Below, piece after piece: positions 24,349 to 32,433 of a stretch of 54,083 nucleotides of DNA. Numbering within the stretch: the first letter of the stretch is position 1; each line of letters begins with the position of its first letter. This DNA comes from Actinomycetota bacterium (GTDB lineage Bacteria; Actinomycetota; Acidimicrobiia; IMCC26256; VFJJ01): NCBI GenBank assembly GCA_009886115.1, contig VFJJ01000176.1, forward strand, positions 1 to 54,083. Reading direction: 5' to 3'. A program made the translations under genes and the position numbers. The notes under the pieces were generated by a model. That model made no database searches. It was not told where the DNA came from and worked only from the letters and a program-made list of their open reading frames with translations.

Positions 24349-25026
24349 TCAGACGATACGGCGTTCGGTGGCCCAGATCGTGAGCTCGTGGCGTGACGAG
24401 AGCTGGAGCTTGCGCAGCACCGCCGACACGTGGGTCTCGATGGTCTTCACCGACACGTGCAGCCGGGCTGCCACCTCTTTGTAGGTGTAGCCCCGGGCGA
24501 TGTGGCGCAACACGTCCTTCTCCCGAGGCGTGAGCTGGTCGAGCTCGGGATCGGGGACGATCGGCAACACCGTCGAGAAGGCGTCGAGCACGAAGCCCGC
24601 CAGCCGGGGCGAGAACACGGCGTCGCCGCTGCTGACCCGACGGATGGCATCGACGAGCTCGTCGGGTGCGATCGTCTTGGTCACGTAACCGCGGGCGCCG
24701 GCCCGGATGACGGCGATGACGTCCTCGGCGGCATCGGAAACCGAGAGCGCGAGGAACTTCACGTCGGGATGGGAGTCGCGGAGCGCGTCGATGACTGCGA
24801 TCCCGCCGCCGCCCGGCAGGTGCACGTCGAGCAGCACCACCTCCGGCGCCGTGGCCCGGATGCCGTCGACGGCGCCGGCCACGTCCTCGGCTTCGCCGAC
24901 CACGGTGACCTGAGCGCCGATCTCGGCTCGCACACCCGACCGGAACAGCCGATGGTCGTCGACGATGAACACCCGCACGACCCGGCCGCTCGTTCCACCC
25001 GTCCCACCCGTCCCGCTCCCGGTCAT
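24349..25026 (-). CDS. LuxR/NarL-family response regulator (LiaR-like)
   Basis: 225 residues. The receiver domain has acidic pocket VDDH (about 22), phospho-acceptor Asp in VLLDVHLPGG (about 70) and Lys in GYVTKTI. The C-terminal LuxR HTH reads LTPREKDVLRHIARGYTYKEVA then VSVKTIETHVSAVLRK. ATG 25026 overlaps the kinase stop by ATGA, so it is coupled to the kinase as its partner. Confidence 0.92.
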   Translation of the reverse strand: MTGSGTGGTGGTSGRVVRVFIVDDHRLFRSGVRAEIGAQVTVVGEAEDVAGAVDGIRATAPEVVLLDVHLPGGGGIAVIDALRDSHPDVKFLALSVSDAAEDVIAVIRAGARGYVTKTIAPDELVDAIRRVSSGDAVFSPRLAGFVLDAFSTVLPIVPDPELDQLTPREKDVLRHIARGYTYKEVAARLHVSVKTIETHVSAVLRKLQLSSRHELTIWATERRIV

Positions 25027-26279
25027 GAGCTGGCCTCCATGACCTTCAGAGGCACTTCGAGGCGTACCTCGGTGCCCGTACCCGGAGCAGACCACACCTC
25101 GGCCGAGCCACCGACCCGCTGGATGCGACCCTTGATCGAGTCGGCGATCCCCCGGCGTTCGGCGGCAACCGCCATGGGATCGAAGCCGCGGCCCCGGTCG
25201 CGCACGTAGGCCGTTGCCGCGGTCGGGTCGATCTCGACGTACAGGTCGACACTCTCGACCCCGGCGTGCCTCGCCCCGTTGACGAGCGCCTCGCGGGTGG
25301 CCCCGAGCAATGCTCGCAGGGAGTCGTCGAGGTCGTGATCGCCGACCACCACGGTCTCGACCCTGATGTCGTGATCGGCCTCGACCTCCTGCGCGAGCGC
25401 TTCGACGGCCGAGGCCATGGTGACCGGCGGCGCCGAGGCGTCGGCCAGGGCAGCTCGGCCGTAGAGCCACGAGCGCAGCTCGCGTTCCTGGCGGCGGGCC
25501 AGGCTGACCATCCGGCGGGGATCGTCGGCGTTGCGCTGGATGAGCGCCAGCGTCTGGAGCACCGAGTCGTGGAGGTGAGCGGCCATCTCGCCCCGTTCCT
25601 CGGTACGGATGCGTTCGCGACGCTCGTCACCCAGTTGGCGCATGAGGCCGCCGATCCAGGGCCCGAACACCACGAGGGCACCGGCCAGCCCGAGCGAGGC
25701 CGCCACCGCCGCTCGGCGGAGATCGTCGAACGATCCGCCCCGACCCGCCAGCGAGATGGTGCCACCGAGCACCAGCCCGACACCGACGAGCATCCGTACG
25801 ACAGAAGGCCGCCCCGAGAACATCGCCCCGAACGAGGAGCTGCGCACCCCCATCACGCCGGCTCCGATGGCCAGCACCAGCACCGGGAACATGAACCCGT
25901 CGCCCAACCAGAGCCCGAGGCCGCGCAGGATCAGCACGACCCCACCGACGATGCAGCCAGCGGCCAAGGCCCGGCGAGGTTCGGGCGCCTTGGCGGTTGA
26001 CGATCGGGCGCCCCGCACCGGTGGTTCCTGGGTCTCGCCGGGACCGACGGGAGTGACGGGCGGGATCGACACGAACCAGAAGATCCCGTAGACGACGATG
26101 CCGATCCCCCCGGTGAGGGTGAGCACGACCAGGAAGGCCCGCACGAGGAACGGATCGAGACCGAGGCGGGCGCCCAGCCCACCGGCCACGCCCGCGAAGA
26201 CCCGGTCATCGGTGCTGCGTGCGGTCCGCAGCTTGGCGGCGAGCCGATCGATGTGGGCGTGACGCGTTGGACGGGGCAT
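25023..26279 (-). CDS. PspC-domain sensor histidine kinase (LiaS-like)
   Basis: 418 residues. An N-terminal PspC domain (RTARSTDDRVFAGVAGGLGARLG, then GIVVYGIFWFVSIPP) is followed by four or five more hydrophobic segments. A HisKA_3-type core with EERGEMAAHLHDSVLQTLAL (His in HLHDSVLQ, about 225-245) and a GHKL ATPase (VRDRGRGFDP) complete it. Kinases of this class pair with NarL-type regulators, as here. The PspC part suggests sensing of membrane stress. It is divergent from another PspC gene, with a palindrome between. Confidence 0.9.
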   Translation of the reverse strand: MPRPTRHAHIDRLAAKLRTARSTDDRVFAGVAGGLGARLGLDPFLVRAFLVVLTLTGGIGIVVYGIFWFVSIPPVTPVGPGETQEPPVRGARSSTAKAPEPRRALAAGCIVGGVVLILRGLGLWLGDGFMFPVLVLAIGAGVMGVRSSSFGAMFSGRPSVVRMLVGVGLVLGGTISLAGRGGSFDDLRRAAVAASLGLAGALVVFGPWIGGLMRQLGDERRERIRTEERGEMAAHLHDSVLQTLALIQRNADDPRRMVSLARRQERELRSWLYGRAALADASAPPVTMASAVEALAQEVEADHDIRVETVVVGDHDLDDSLRALLGATREALVNGARHAGVESVDLYVEIDPTAATAYVRDRGRGFDPMAVAAERRGIADSIKGRIQRVGGSAEVWSAPGTGTEVRLEVPLKVMEASS

Positions 26280-26321
26280 CGGTCACAAGCGTCGCGCGTC
26301 GCGGGTCGAATGACCATCAGG

Positions 26322-26358
26322 GATGACCCTGAGACGCGGCCGGAGTCTCAGGGTCATC
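26322..26358. promoter_or_regulatory. Inverted repeat between divergent PspC genes
   Basis: GATGACCCTGAGAC (26322-26335) and GTCTCAGGGTCATC (26345-26358) are exact inverted copies with a 9-base spacer. The element lies in the 130-base gap between the kinase start (26279) and the PspC-LiaF start (26410). A binding site for the encoded NarL-type regulator is the natural candidate role; a hairpin in the leader is the alternative. Confidence 0.6.
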
Positions 26359-26409
26359 GCCGGGATGCCCCCGATGGTTCGGGGCGTGGAGAAGGCGCAT
26401 GCTGGAGCC

Positions 26410-27846
26410 ATGAACGACACCGCCGAGCACGACACCGCAGGGAGCGCCACCGCAGGGAACGGCGCCGCAGGGGACGACGCCGCCGGGGACGACCCGCTCG
26501 CAGCCGGCGCCGCACCCGACGACAGCACCGGGAGTGCGACGGCCGGGGATGAGACCGGACAGAAACCGTGGGACGGCCTCTTCCGCCACCGGGAGGGCCG
26601 GGTCGTCGGCGGCGTCGCGGCGGGCATCGCCGACCGGTTCGGGCTCGATCCCACCGTGGTGCGCATCGCGTTCGTGGTCGTCGGGGTCATGGGTGGCCTC
26701 GGGGTGCTGATCTACCTGGCGCTCTGGCTGCTGATCCCCGAGATCGGCGACGAGAGGCCTCGGACCTTTGCGGCCCGCCGCCGCACCACCCGCTTCTGGC
26801 TGGGCGTGATCGTGCTCGCTGGCGTGGCGGCCGACCTCGTCGATGGCTCCGACCTTCCCAGCTCGGGCTGGCTGTTCGCCCTCTTGCTCATCGGGATCGG
26901 TGTGGCCCTCTGGAAGCCGGTGCTCCCGGGTCCAGGCGGCGGTCGTCGGACGCGCGCCGATCGCACGGGCCGTCCACAACGTGACACTCAAGCGCCTCGC
27001 CAGATCGCCGCTGAAGTCAGAGCCACGATGAAGGCCGAGGCCACCGAACAGGCCCTCGCCCGCTGGCGGGAGCGGCCGCCGCGGCCGCGCTCGTACCTGG
27101 GGCGACTGACGATCGCCGCGGCGCTGATCGCCGGGGGTGTGGCAGCCGGTCTGGAGCGCGCCGACATCGGGAGCGTGAGCCTGGCGCAGACGCTCGGGCT
27201 GACCTTGGCCGTGCTGGGCGCCGGCCTGGTCGTGGGCACGATCTTCGGACGGGCCCGGTGGCTGATCATCCCTGCGCTGGCGCTCACGCCGTTGGTGGCC
27301 GGCTTCGGCACGCTCGAGCACCTCGGCCTCGACGTCGGCGCCGGCACAGGTGAGCGCCGGTACGCGCCCGTCTCGGTCGGTGACCTTTCACCGATGTACG
27401 AGCACGGTATCGGGAAGCTCTCCATCGACCTGACCGGTCTCGAGCTCGACGGCGCGACCGTGCCCGTGAACGCCGAACTGGCGATCGGCACGTTGGTGGT
27501 GCACGTTCCACCCCGTGTCGAGGTCTCCGTGACGGCGCGAGTCGGCGCGGGCGAGATCGAGCTCCACGGCGAGCGCAACATCGTCACGGACGGGCTCGAC
27601 AAGGAGGCGACCGCCACCATCCAGACGGGGGCACCGGGGGCTGGCCGTCTCGAGCTCGTCTTGGAGACCGGTATGGGCGAAGTCCAGGTCCACGTCGACT
27701 CTCCGACACCGGCCGACAACGCCCCGACGCCCCTTCCCTCGACTCCGTTGACTCTGACTCCCTCGACTCTGGGGGCGATTCCCACCTCACCGACGGCACC
27801 CGTCGTACCCACGGCGCCCGTCGCACCGACCACAGGAGGCCGCTGA
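26410..27846 (+). CDS. PspC and LiaF-like domain membrane protein
   Basis: 478 residues from ATG 26410 (GGAG three bases upstream). A disordered Asp/Ala/Gly-rich start (1-50) precedes a PspC domain (FRHREGRVVGGVAAGIADRFG, then GLGVLIYLALWLLIPE, about 56-110). More hydrophobic segments follow, then a beta-rich LiaF/DUF2154-like domain (LSIDLTGLELDGATVPVNAEL ... IELHGERNI, about 335-440) and a Pro/Thr tail. In Firmicutes LiaF restrains the LiaS kinase; divergent placement next to a PspC kinase suggests the same here. Confidence 0.82.
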   Translation: MNDTAEHDTAGSATAGNGAAGDDAAGDDPLAAGAAPDDSTGSATAGDETGQKPWDGLFRHREGRVVGGVAAGIADRFGLDPTVVRIAFVVVGVMGGLGVLIYLALWLLIPEIGDERPRTFAARRRTTRFWLGVIVLAGVAADLVDGSDLPSSGWLFALLLIGIGVALWKPVLPGPGGGRRTRADRTGRPQRDTQAPRQIAAEVRATMKAEATEQALARWRERPPRPRSYLGRLTIAAALIAGGVAAGLERADIGSVSLAQTLGLTLAVLGAGLVVGTIFGRARWLIIPALALTPLVAGFGTLEHLGLDVGAGTGERRYAPVSVGDLSPMYEHGIGKLSIDLTGLELDGATVPVNAELAIGTLVVHVPPRVEVSVTARVGAGEIELHGERNIVTDGLDKEATATIQTGAPGAGRLELVLETGMGEVQVHVDSPTPADNAPTPLPSTPLTLTPSTLGAIPTSPTAPVVPTAPVAPTTGGR

Positions 27847-28154
27847 TGTCACCTCACCCGTTCGACCCGATCTCGTTCGTGTTCGGAGCGTTGTTCATGG
27901 TCACCGGCATCGCGGCACTGGGAACCTGGCTCGACATCCGTCACCTCGACGCCGACACCAGCTGGTTCCTGCCTGTGGCCTTGGTGGTGCTGGGGCTCGG
28001 GCTGCTCTCGTCGGCCGTCAACCGTCGCGCCCTCGGCGATGACGGCAGTGGGGCCGGGTCGCGGTCGACGGCATCCGACACCGTCGACCGGGACCCCGAT
28101 CACCAGACAGACCAAGCAGACAGCCCCAGCAATCCCTCAGCGTGGCCGGTGTAG
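27846..28154 (+). CDS. Small two-TM membrane protein
   Basis: 102 residues. There are two hydrophobic segments (ISFVFGALFMVTGIAALGTWL, FLPVALVVLGLGLLSSAVN) and a hydrophilic Asp/Gln/Ser-rich tail. Its ATG shares one base with the stop of the PspC-LiaF gene, so it belongs to that envelope-stress operon. Its stop abuts the stop of the convergent binding-protein gene with no gap. Confidence 0.7.
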   Translation: MSPHPFDPISFVFGALFMVTGIAALGTWLDIRHLDADTSWFLPVALVVLGLGLLSSAVNRRALGDDGSGAGSRSTASDTVDRDPDHQTDQADSPSNPSAWPV

Positions 28155-29783
28155 TTACCCCCGCTCGGCGGCCCGGAAGTCGTCGGTCGGCGTGATGCAC
28201 ATGCCCTCGGCGTACGGGAAGTCCCGCGGGCACGGGTACTCGAACACCAAGGTGTGCACGGCATCGGGCGCCGAGGTCTTACCCGGGACGAGCGTCGCCG
28301 GAAGCATGCCGTTCACGTCGATCGGGCCCAGGTTGGCGAGCGCGGCATAGATCTCGTCACGGGTGGGGTTGTCGCCGGCGTCGTAGATCGCCCGGGCTAC
28401 GAGGCGCACCTCGGCGCACACCGTGAGCGTCATGCCCCATGCGCCGGTCTCAGCCTGCGATTCCGGCGTGTGGCTGTTGCCTCCCGCGCTGTACTGGTCG
28501 TAGGTGTCGTGGCACATCGCCTCGAACGGCAACTCGTCGAAGCCGTCGATGCGGTAGCCCCCCGTGTCGGCGTCGTCGACGATGACGGCACCGTTGTAGA
28601 GCTCGCCGGCGGCCTCGCCCCCGAAGGTGAGGATCTTGCTCGACACCAGCTCGCCGGCCTGCGAGTTGACGTCGGAGGCATAGAACTGGATCGATCCCGG
28701 TGTCGCACCCTGAGCCAGAAGCTCGTTGAGGTACTGCGGCCAGCTGATCACGTTCAGGGTGTTGAACACCGCGGTGACACCGGCGTCGAGCATGTTCGAC
28801 ACCGAGTCCTGCAATCCTTCGGTGCACGTGGACGACCCGGCGCAGCCGAGCGTGTCGTACACCGCCACCTCGAGGCCGGCATCCTCGAGCACGTCCACGA
28901 GACCTCCCTGGACGGCCTCCGGGATCCCCGGCGTGTCGGGCTGAACCACGCCGATGACCTGATCCTCGAGGGCGCCCGACTCGATGAGGTCCTGCGCCAC
29001 GAAGCGCAGGCTCTCCTCCTGGGTCGGCGACAACGAGACCAGACGGTCCTCACCACGGGCCATGTACTCCTCGGACTGGCCCTGCGTGGAGATGAACGCG
29101 ACCCCAGCTTCTTCGACCAGGCACAGGTTGGCCGAGCCCTGGAAACCCGTGGAGTTCATGACGATCACACCCGGGCTGTCTTCGGTCGCCTCGATGCACG
29201 CAGCGTTGCGCAGGGCGTCGATGTCGGCCCCGCCGCCGCCCAGAGCGTCGACCTCGACGAGCTTCAGGTCGATCTGACGGCCCCGGATGCCACCACAGTC
29301 GTTGATGGCTTCTACGAACGCCTGGAACATGTCGACCGTGTCACCCACGGGCACGGCGAAGCCGATGCCCTCGAGCTGCTCGAGCCGGGAACGCAGGTGG
29401 ACCAACGTGATCGCCTCGGCCGTGATCCCGTCGTCGGTGTCGGTCAACTCGGCTGCCGGATCGTGAGCGACACAGAACGACTCGAGCGACTGGAACGGGT
29501 GGGTGCGGTCGAAGGTCGTCTGGAACTCGGCCAGGATCCCTCCGCGCGGATCGTCGAAGACCCCCTCACCGAGGGGAGCGACCGTCGTGTCAGTGACGGT
29601 CGCCGCTGTCGTCGTGGCCGGAGCGTCGGAGCCGGCCGTGGTCTCGGGGGTTGTCGGCGCGGTAGACGCCTGGCTCGTTTCAGTCGGCTCCTGAGCGTCG
29701 TCGTCGTCGTCGTCGGCGCACGCAGTCGCCATGAGAGACATCGTGATGAGGACAACAGCAGCACGGCGTGACCAGCGACCCAT
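28155..29783 (-). CDS. Branched-chain-amino-acid-type ABC substrate-binding lipoprotein
   Basis: 542 residues. Lipobox MATAC (Cys22), an Asp run and a long Thr/Ala linker are followed by a type-1 periplasmic-binding fold. Segments include FVEAINDCGGIRGRQIDLKLVE near 160 and IGVVQPDTPGIPEAVQGGL near 275. It is longer than typical LivJ (about 390). It is divergent from the Liv-type permease/ATPase genes starting at 30238 and likely delivers substrate to them. Ligand unknown; amides, urea and aromatic acids are known ligands of this family as well as amino acids. Confidence 0.85.
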   Translation of the reverse strand: MGRWSRRAAVVLITMSLMATACADDDDDDAQEPTETSQASTAPTTPETTAGSDAPATTTAATVTDTTVAPLGEGVFDDPRGGILAEFQTTFDRTHPFQSLESFCVAHDPAAELTDTDDGITAEAITLVHLRSRLEQLEGIGFAVPVGDTVDMFQAFVEAINDCGGIRGRQIDLKLVEVDALGGGGADIDALRNAACIEATEDSPGVIVMNSTGFQGSANLCLVEEAGVAFISTQGQSEEYMARGEDRLVSLSPTQEESLRFVAQDLIESGALEDQVIGVVQPDTPGIPEAVQGGLVDVLEDAGLEVAVYDTLGCAGSSTCTEGLQDSVSNMLDAGVTAVFNTLNVISWPQYLNELLAQGATPGSIQFYASDVNSQAGELVSSKILTFGGEAAGELYNGAVIVDDADTGGYRIDGFDELPFEAMCHDTYDQYSAGGNSHTPESQAETGAWGMTLTVCAEVRLVARAIYDAGDNPTRDEIYAALANLGPIDVNGMLPATLVPGKTSAPDAVHTLVFEYPCPRDFPYAEGMCITPTDDFRAAERG

Positions 29784-29911
29784 GTCGATCTCTCCCCCTG
29801 ATGGACCGGCAATCGGCCCCTCGGCGGGACACTAGCCGCCTCCTCGGTGATGCGTCTCTGACCCGGCGCACTTCCCGCACGCCACGATCGACCGCTCGGC
29901 CCGACGACCTC

Positions 29912-30064
29912 GTGAGCACCGCGATCCTGTTGACCGCGCTCGCGGCCGCGGCGCTGATCTGGCTCCTCCACGGTCGTACCTCCGTCGAGCGGGCCTACAC
30001 GCTCGGCGTCACGCTCGGAGTGGCTGCGGTCGGCAGCCTCGCCTACGTGGTGCTCACCGGCTGA
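29912..30064 (+). CDS. Small hydrophobic protein
   Basis: 50 residues from GTG 29912. Two hydrophobic stretches (ILLTALAAAALIWLL, LGVTLGVAAVGSLAYVVL) are separated by HGRTSVERAYT. A longer frame from 29768 would overlap the binding-protein start and add an Arg-rich non-membrane leader, so I prefer the internal start. No recognised family. Confidence 0.45.
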   Translation: MSTAILLTALAAAALIWLLHGRTSVERAYTLGVTLGVAAVGSLAYVVLTG

Positions 30065-30237
30065 GCCGCACAGAGACCCGTTCCTCGAGCTCCCCGACCC
30101 CAGCCCGCTCCCGCATCTCCACGACGTCGCCCACCAACGGCACGCCACGCGGCCGCGGACCCTCAGGATCACGCCGGTTCCCCACTCGGTCCGAGTCTCT
30201 CGGGCTATGGTCACGCTCCCACGACGAGGGGGGCGAA

Positions 30238-32433
30238 GTGGCGCTCGATCACGACGATCCCGGGGCGCTGGCTGCAGCGGTCCTGGACGAAGAGGCGCGA
30301 CGCCAGGCCGAGGAGGACGCGCGTTCGGCGGCCGTGGTGCTCCCCGACGATCTGCTTCCCGGCGTGGGCGCCGCTCCCATGTCGCTGCGGGCCGCCTTGC
30401 GCACCGGCGGTCCAGGCATGGTCATCGTCATGCTCCTCCTCCACTTCGTCGACGAGCTCCCGCGCACGATCCGCGTCCTTGCTCCCGACATCCAGGACAC
30501 GCTCGGCGTGAGCGACACCACGCTGCTCGGCGTCCTGGGATTCGGTGGCGTCACCCTGGTGCTCGGCGCCGTGCCCATGGCTGCGTTGGCCGATCGGGTC
30601 AAGCGGGTGGCCATCATCCCGGTCGCGGCGCTGTTCTGGGCCGTGTTCATGTTCCTGTGCGGGACGGTGGCCAACGCCTTCCAGCTCTTCGTGGCCAACG
30701 CCTTCGTGGGTCTCGGTCTGGCCCATCGGATCCCCGTGTCGAGCTCACTGCTCGCCGACACGTACCCGATCGAGGCCCGCAGCCGGGTGTTCGCCCTCGA
30801 GAACATGGGCCGACCACTTGCGCATCTCACCGGGCCGCTGATCGTCGCCGGCATCGCAACCGCCGCCGGCGGCGACGAAGGCTGGCGATGGGCCTTCTAC
30901 GCGCTGGCGATCCCTCCGGTCATCATGGCCTTCGTCGCGTTGATCCTGCGCGAGCCACCGCGTGGTCGCTTCGAGCAGGAGGCGGTGTTCGGGCACACGC
31001 TCGACCGGGCCGAGGAGCTTCCGGTCTCGATCGGGACGGCCTTCGCCCGTCTCAAGAAGGTGCGGACCTTTTATTACCTCTGTGTCGGCGTCGGCGTCCT
31101 CGGCTTCGCCCTGATCGCCATTCCCGTCCAGTTCAACCTGCTCCTCGAGGACCACTACGGATACGAGGCGATCGATCGCGGCATCATCGAGTCGCTCCTC
31201 TGGCTGATGTCGTTGCTCGTGCTCCCTGTCGCCGGGAGGGTGTTCGACGCCCGCTTCCGGCGCGATCCGTCGGCCGTCATGCGACTCGCCGGCATCCTCG
31301 TCATCAGCGCGGGCGTGCTCTACCTGATCGGGCTACGGCTCGAGCCGATCGCTCCGCTCGTTGTGTTCCTCGGCCTGGCCCAAGCGTGCATCTCGGCGTC
31401 GTTCATCGCCGCGCCTGCGATCATCTCTGCCGTCGCCCCGTATCGAATCCGAGCCCAGGCCTTCGCGCTCCTCCCCGTGTTCGTGTTCCTGATGGGCGGA
31501 TTCCTCGGGGGCCTCCTCGTCGGCCAGGTGTCCGACGCGTACGGCGAGCGAACGGCGATGACCGTCGTCGGACCGGCTGCGGCCCTCATCGCCGGGCTGC
31601 TCATCGTGTACGGGGCCCGCTTCATCAGGGCCGACATATCGCTCGCGGTCGCCGAGCTCCTGGAGGAGCAGGAAGAGATGCAGCGCATCCGCGAACAGCC
31701 CGACGACGTTCCCGTGCTGCAGGTGCGCAACCTCGACTACAGCTACGGGCCGGTGCAGGTGCTCTTCGACGTGGCGATCGACGTTCGCGAGGGCGAGGTG
31801 CTGGCCCTGCTCGGCACGAACGGCGCCGGCAAGTCGACCCTCCTGCGCGCCGTGTCGGGCCTGGGGATCCCCGATCGCGGCGTTGTGCGACTCCGCGGGC
31901 GGACGATCACCTACGTCGAGGCCGAGCTGCGCTTCGCGGCGGGGATCGTCCAACTCCGTGGCGGCAACGGCATCTTCGCCGAGCTCACGATCGCCGAGAA
32001 CCTGCGAGCCTCGTTGCTGGCGGCCGATCTCAGCCGGGCCGAGGTCGACGAGCGGATCGCCGAAGCGCTCGGGACGTTCCCCGTGCTCGCCGATCGGCTC
32101 GGTGAGCGGGCCGGCGACCTCTCGGGTGGCCAGCAACAGATGCTGGCGTTGGCGATGGCCCTGATGCACCGTCCCGAGATCCTGCTCATCGACGAGTTGA
32201 GCCTGGGCCTGGCCCCGCTCGTGGTGCAGGAGCTCCTGAGGGTCATCGAGCGGTTGAAGGCCAAGGGCCAGACCATGATCATCGTCGAGCAGTCGCTGAA
32301 CGTCGCGCTCTCGATCGCCGATCGAGCGGTGTTCATGGAGAAGGGCCGAGTCCGGTTCGAGGGTCCGGCCCGCGAGCTCCTCGAGCGTGACGATCTCGCC
32401 CGGGCGGTGTTCCTCGGGGGCGAAGGCGGATGA
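30238..32433 (+). CDS. MFS-LivF fusion (membrane transporter fused to ABC ATPase)
   Basis: 731 residues from GTG 30238 with a G-rich Shine-Dalgarno (GAGGGGGG). Residues about 55-460 form a 12-helix major-facilitator region, with the inter-helix motif AALADRVKRVAI near 117 and GFLGGLLVGQVSDAYGERTAM near 425. Residues about 495-730 are a LivF-type ABC ATPase: Walker A LGTNGAGKST, signature DLSGGQQQML, Walker B LLIDELSLGLAP. The D-to-L change after DE and the QSLNVALSIADRAVFME tail are LivF-like. It overlaps the next gene by ATGA. Fusing an MFS module to an ABC ATPase is unusual. Confidence 0.88.
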   Translation: MALDHDDPGALAAAVLDEEARRQAEEDARSAAVVLPDDLLPGVGAAPMSLRAALRTGGPGMVIVMLLLHFVDELPRTIRVLAPDIQDTLGVSDTTLLGVLGFGGVTLVLGAVPMAALADRVKRVAIIPVAALFWAVFMFLCGTVANAFQLFVANAFVGLGLAHRIPVSSSLLADTYPIEARSRVFALENMGRPLAHLTGPLIVAGIATAAGGDEGWRWAFYALAIPPVIMAFVALILREPPRGRFEQEAVFGHTLDRAEELPVSIGTAFARLKKVRTFYYLCVGVGVLGFALIAIPVQFNLLLEDHYGYEAIDRGIIESLLWLMSLLVLPVAGRVFDARFRRDPSAVMRLAGILVISAGVLYLIGLRLEPIAPLVVFLGLAQACISASFIAAPAIISAVAPYRIRAQAFALLPVFVFLMGGFLGGLLVGQVSDAYGERTAMTVVGPAAALIAGLLIVYGARFIRADISLAVAELLEEQEEMQRIREQPDDVPVLQVRNLDYSYGPVQVLFDVAIDVREGEVLALLGTNGAGKSTLLRAVSGLGIPDRGVVRLRGRTITYVEAELRFAAGIVQLRGGNGIFAELTIAENLRASLLAADLSRAEVDERIAEALGTFPVLADRLGERAGDLSGGQQQMLALAMALMHRPEILLIDELSLGLAPLVVQELLRVIERLKAKGQTMIIVEQSLNVALSIADRAVFMEKGRVRFEGPARELLERDDLARAVFLGGEGG

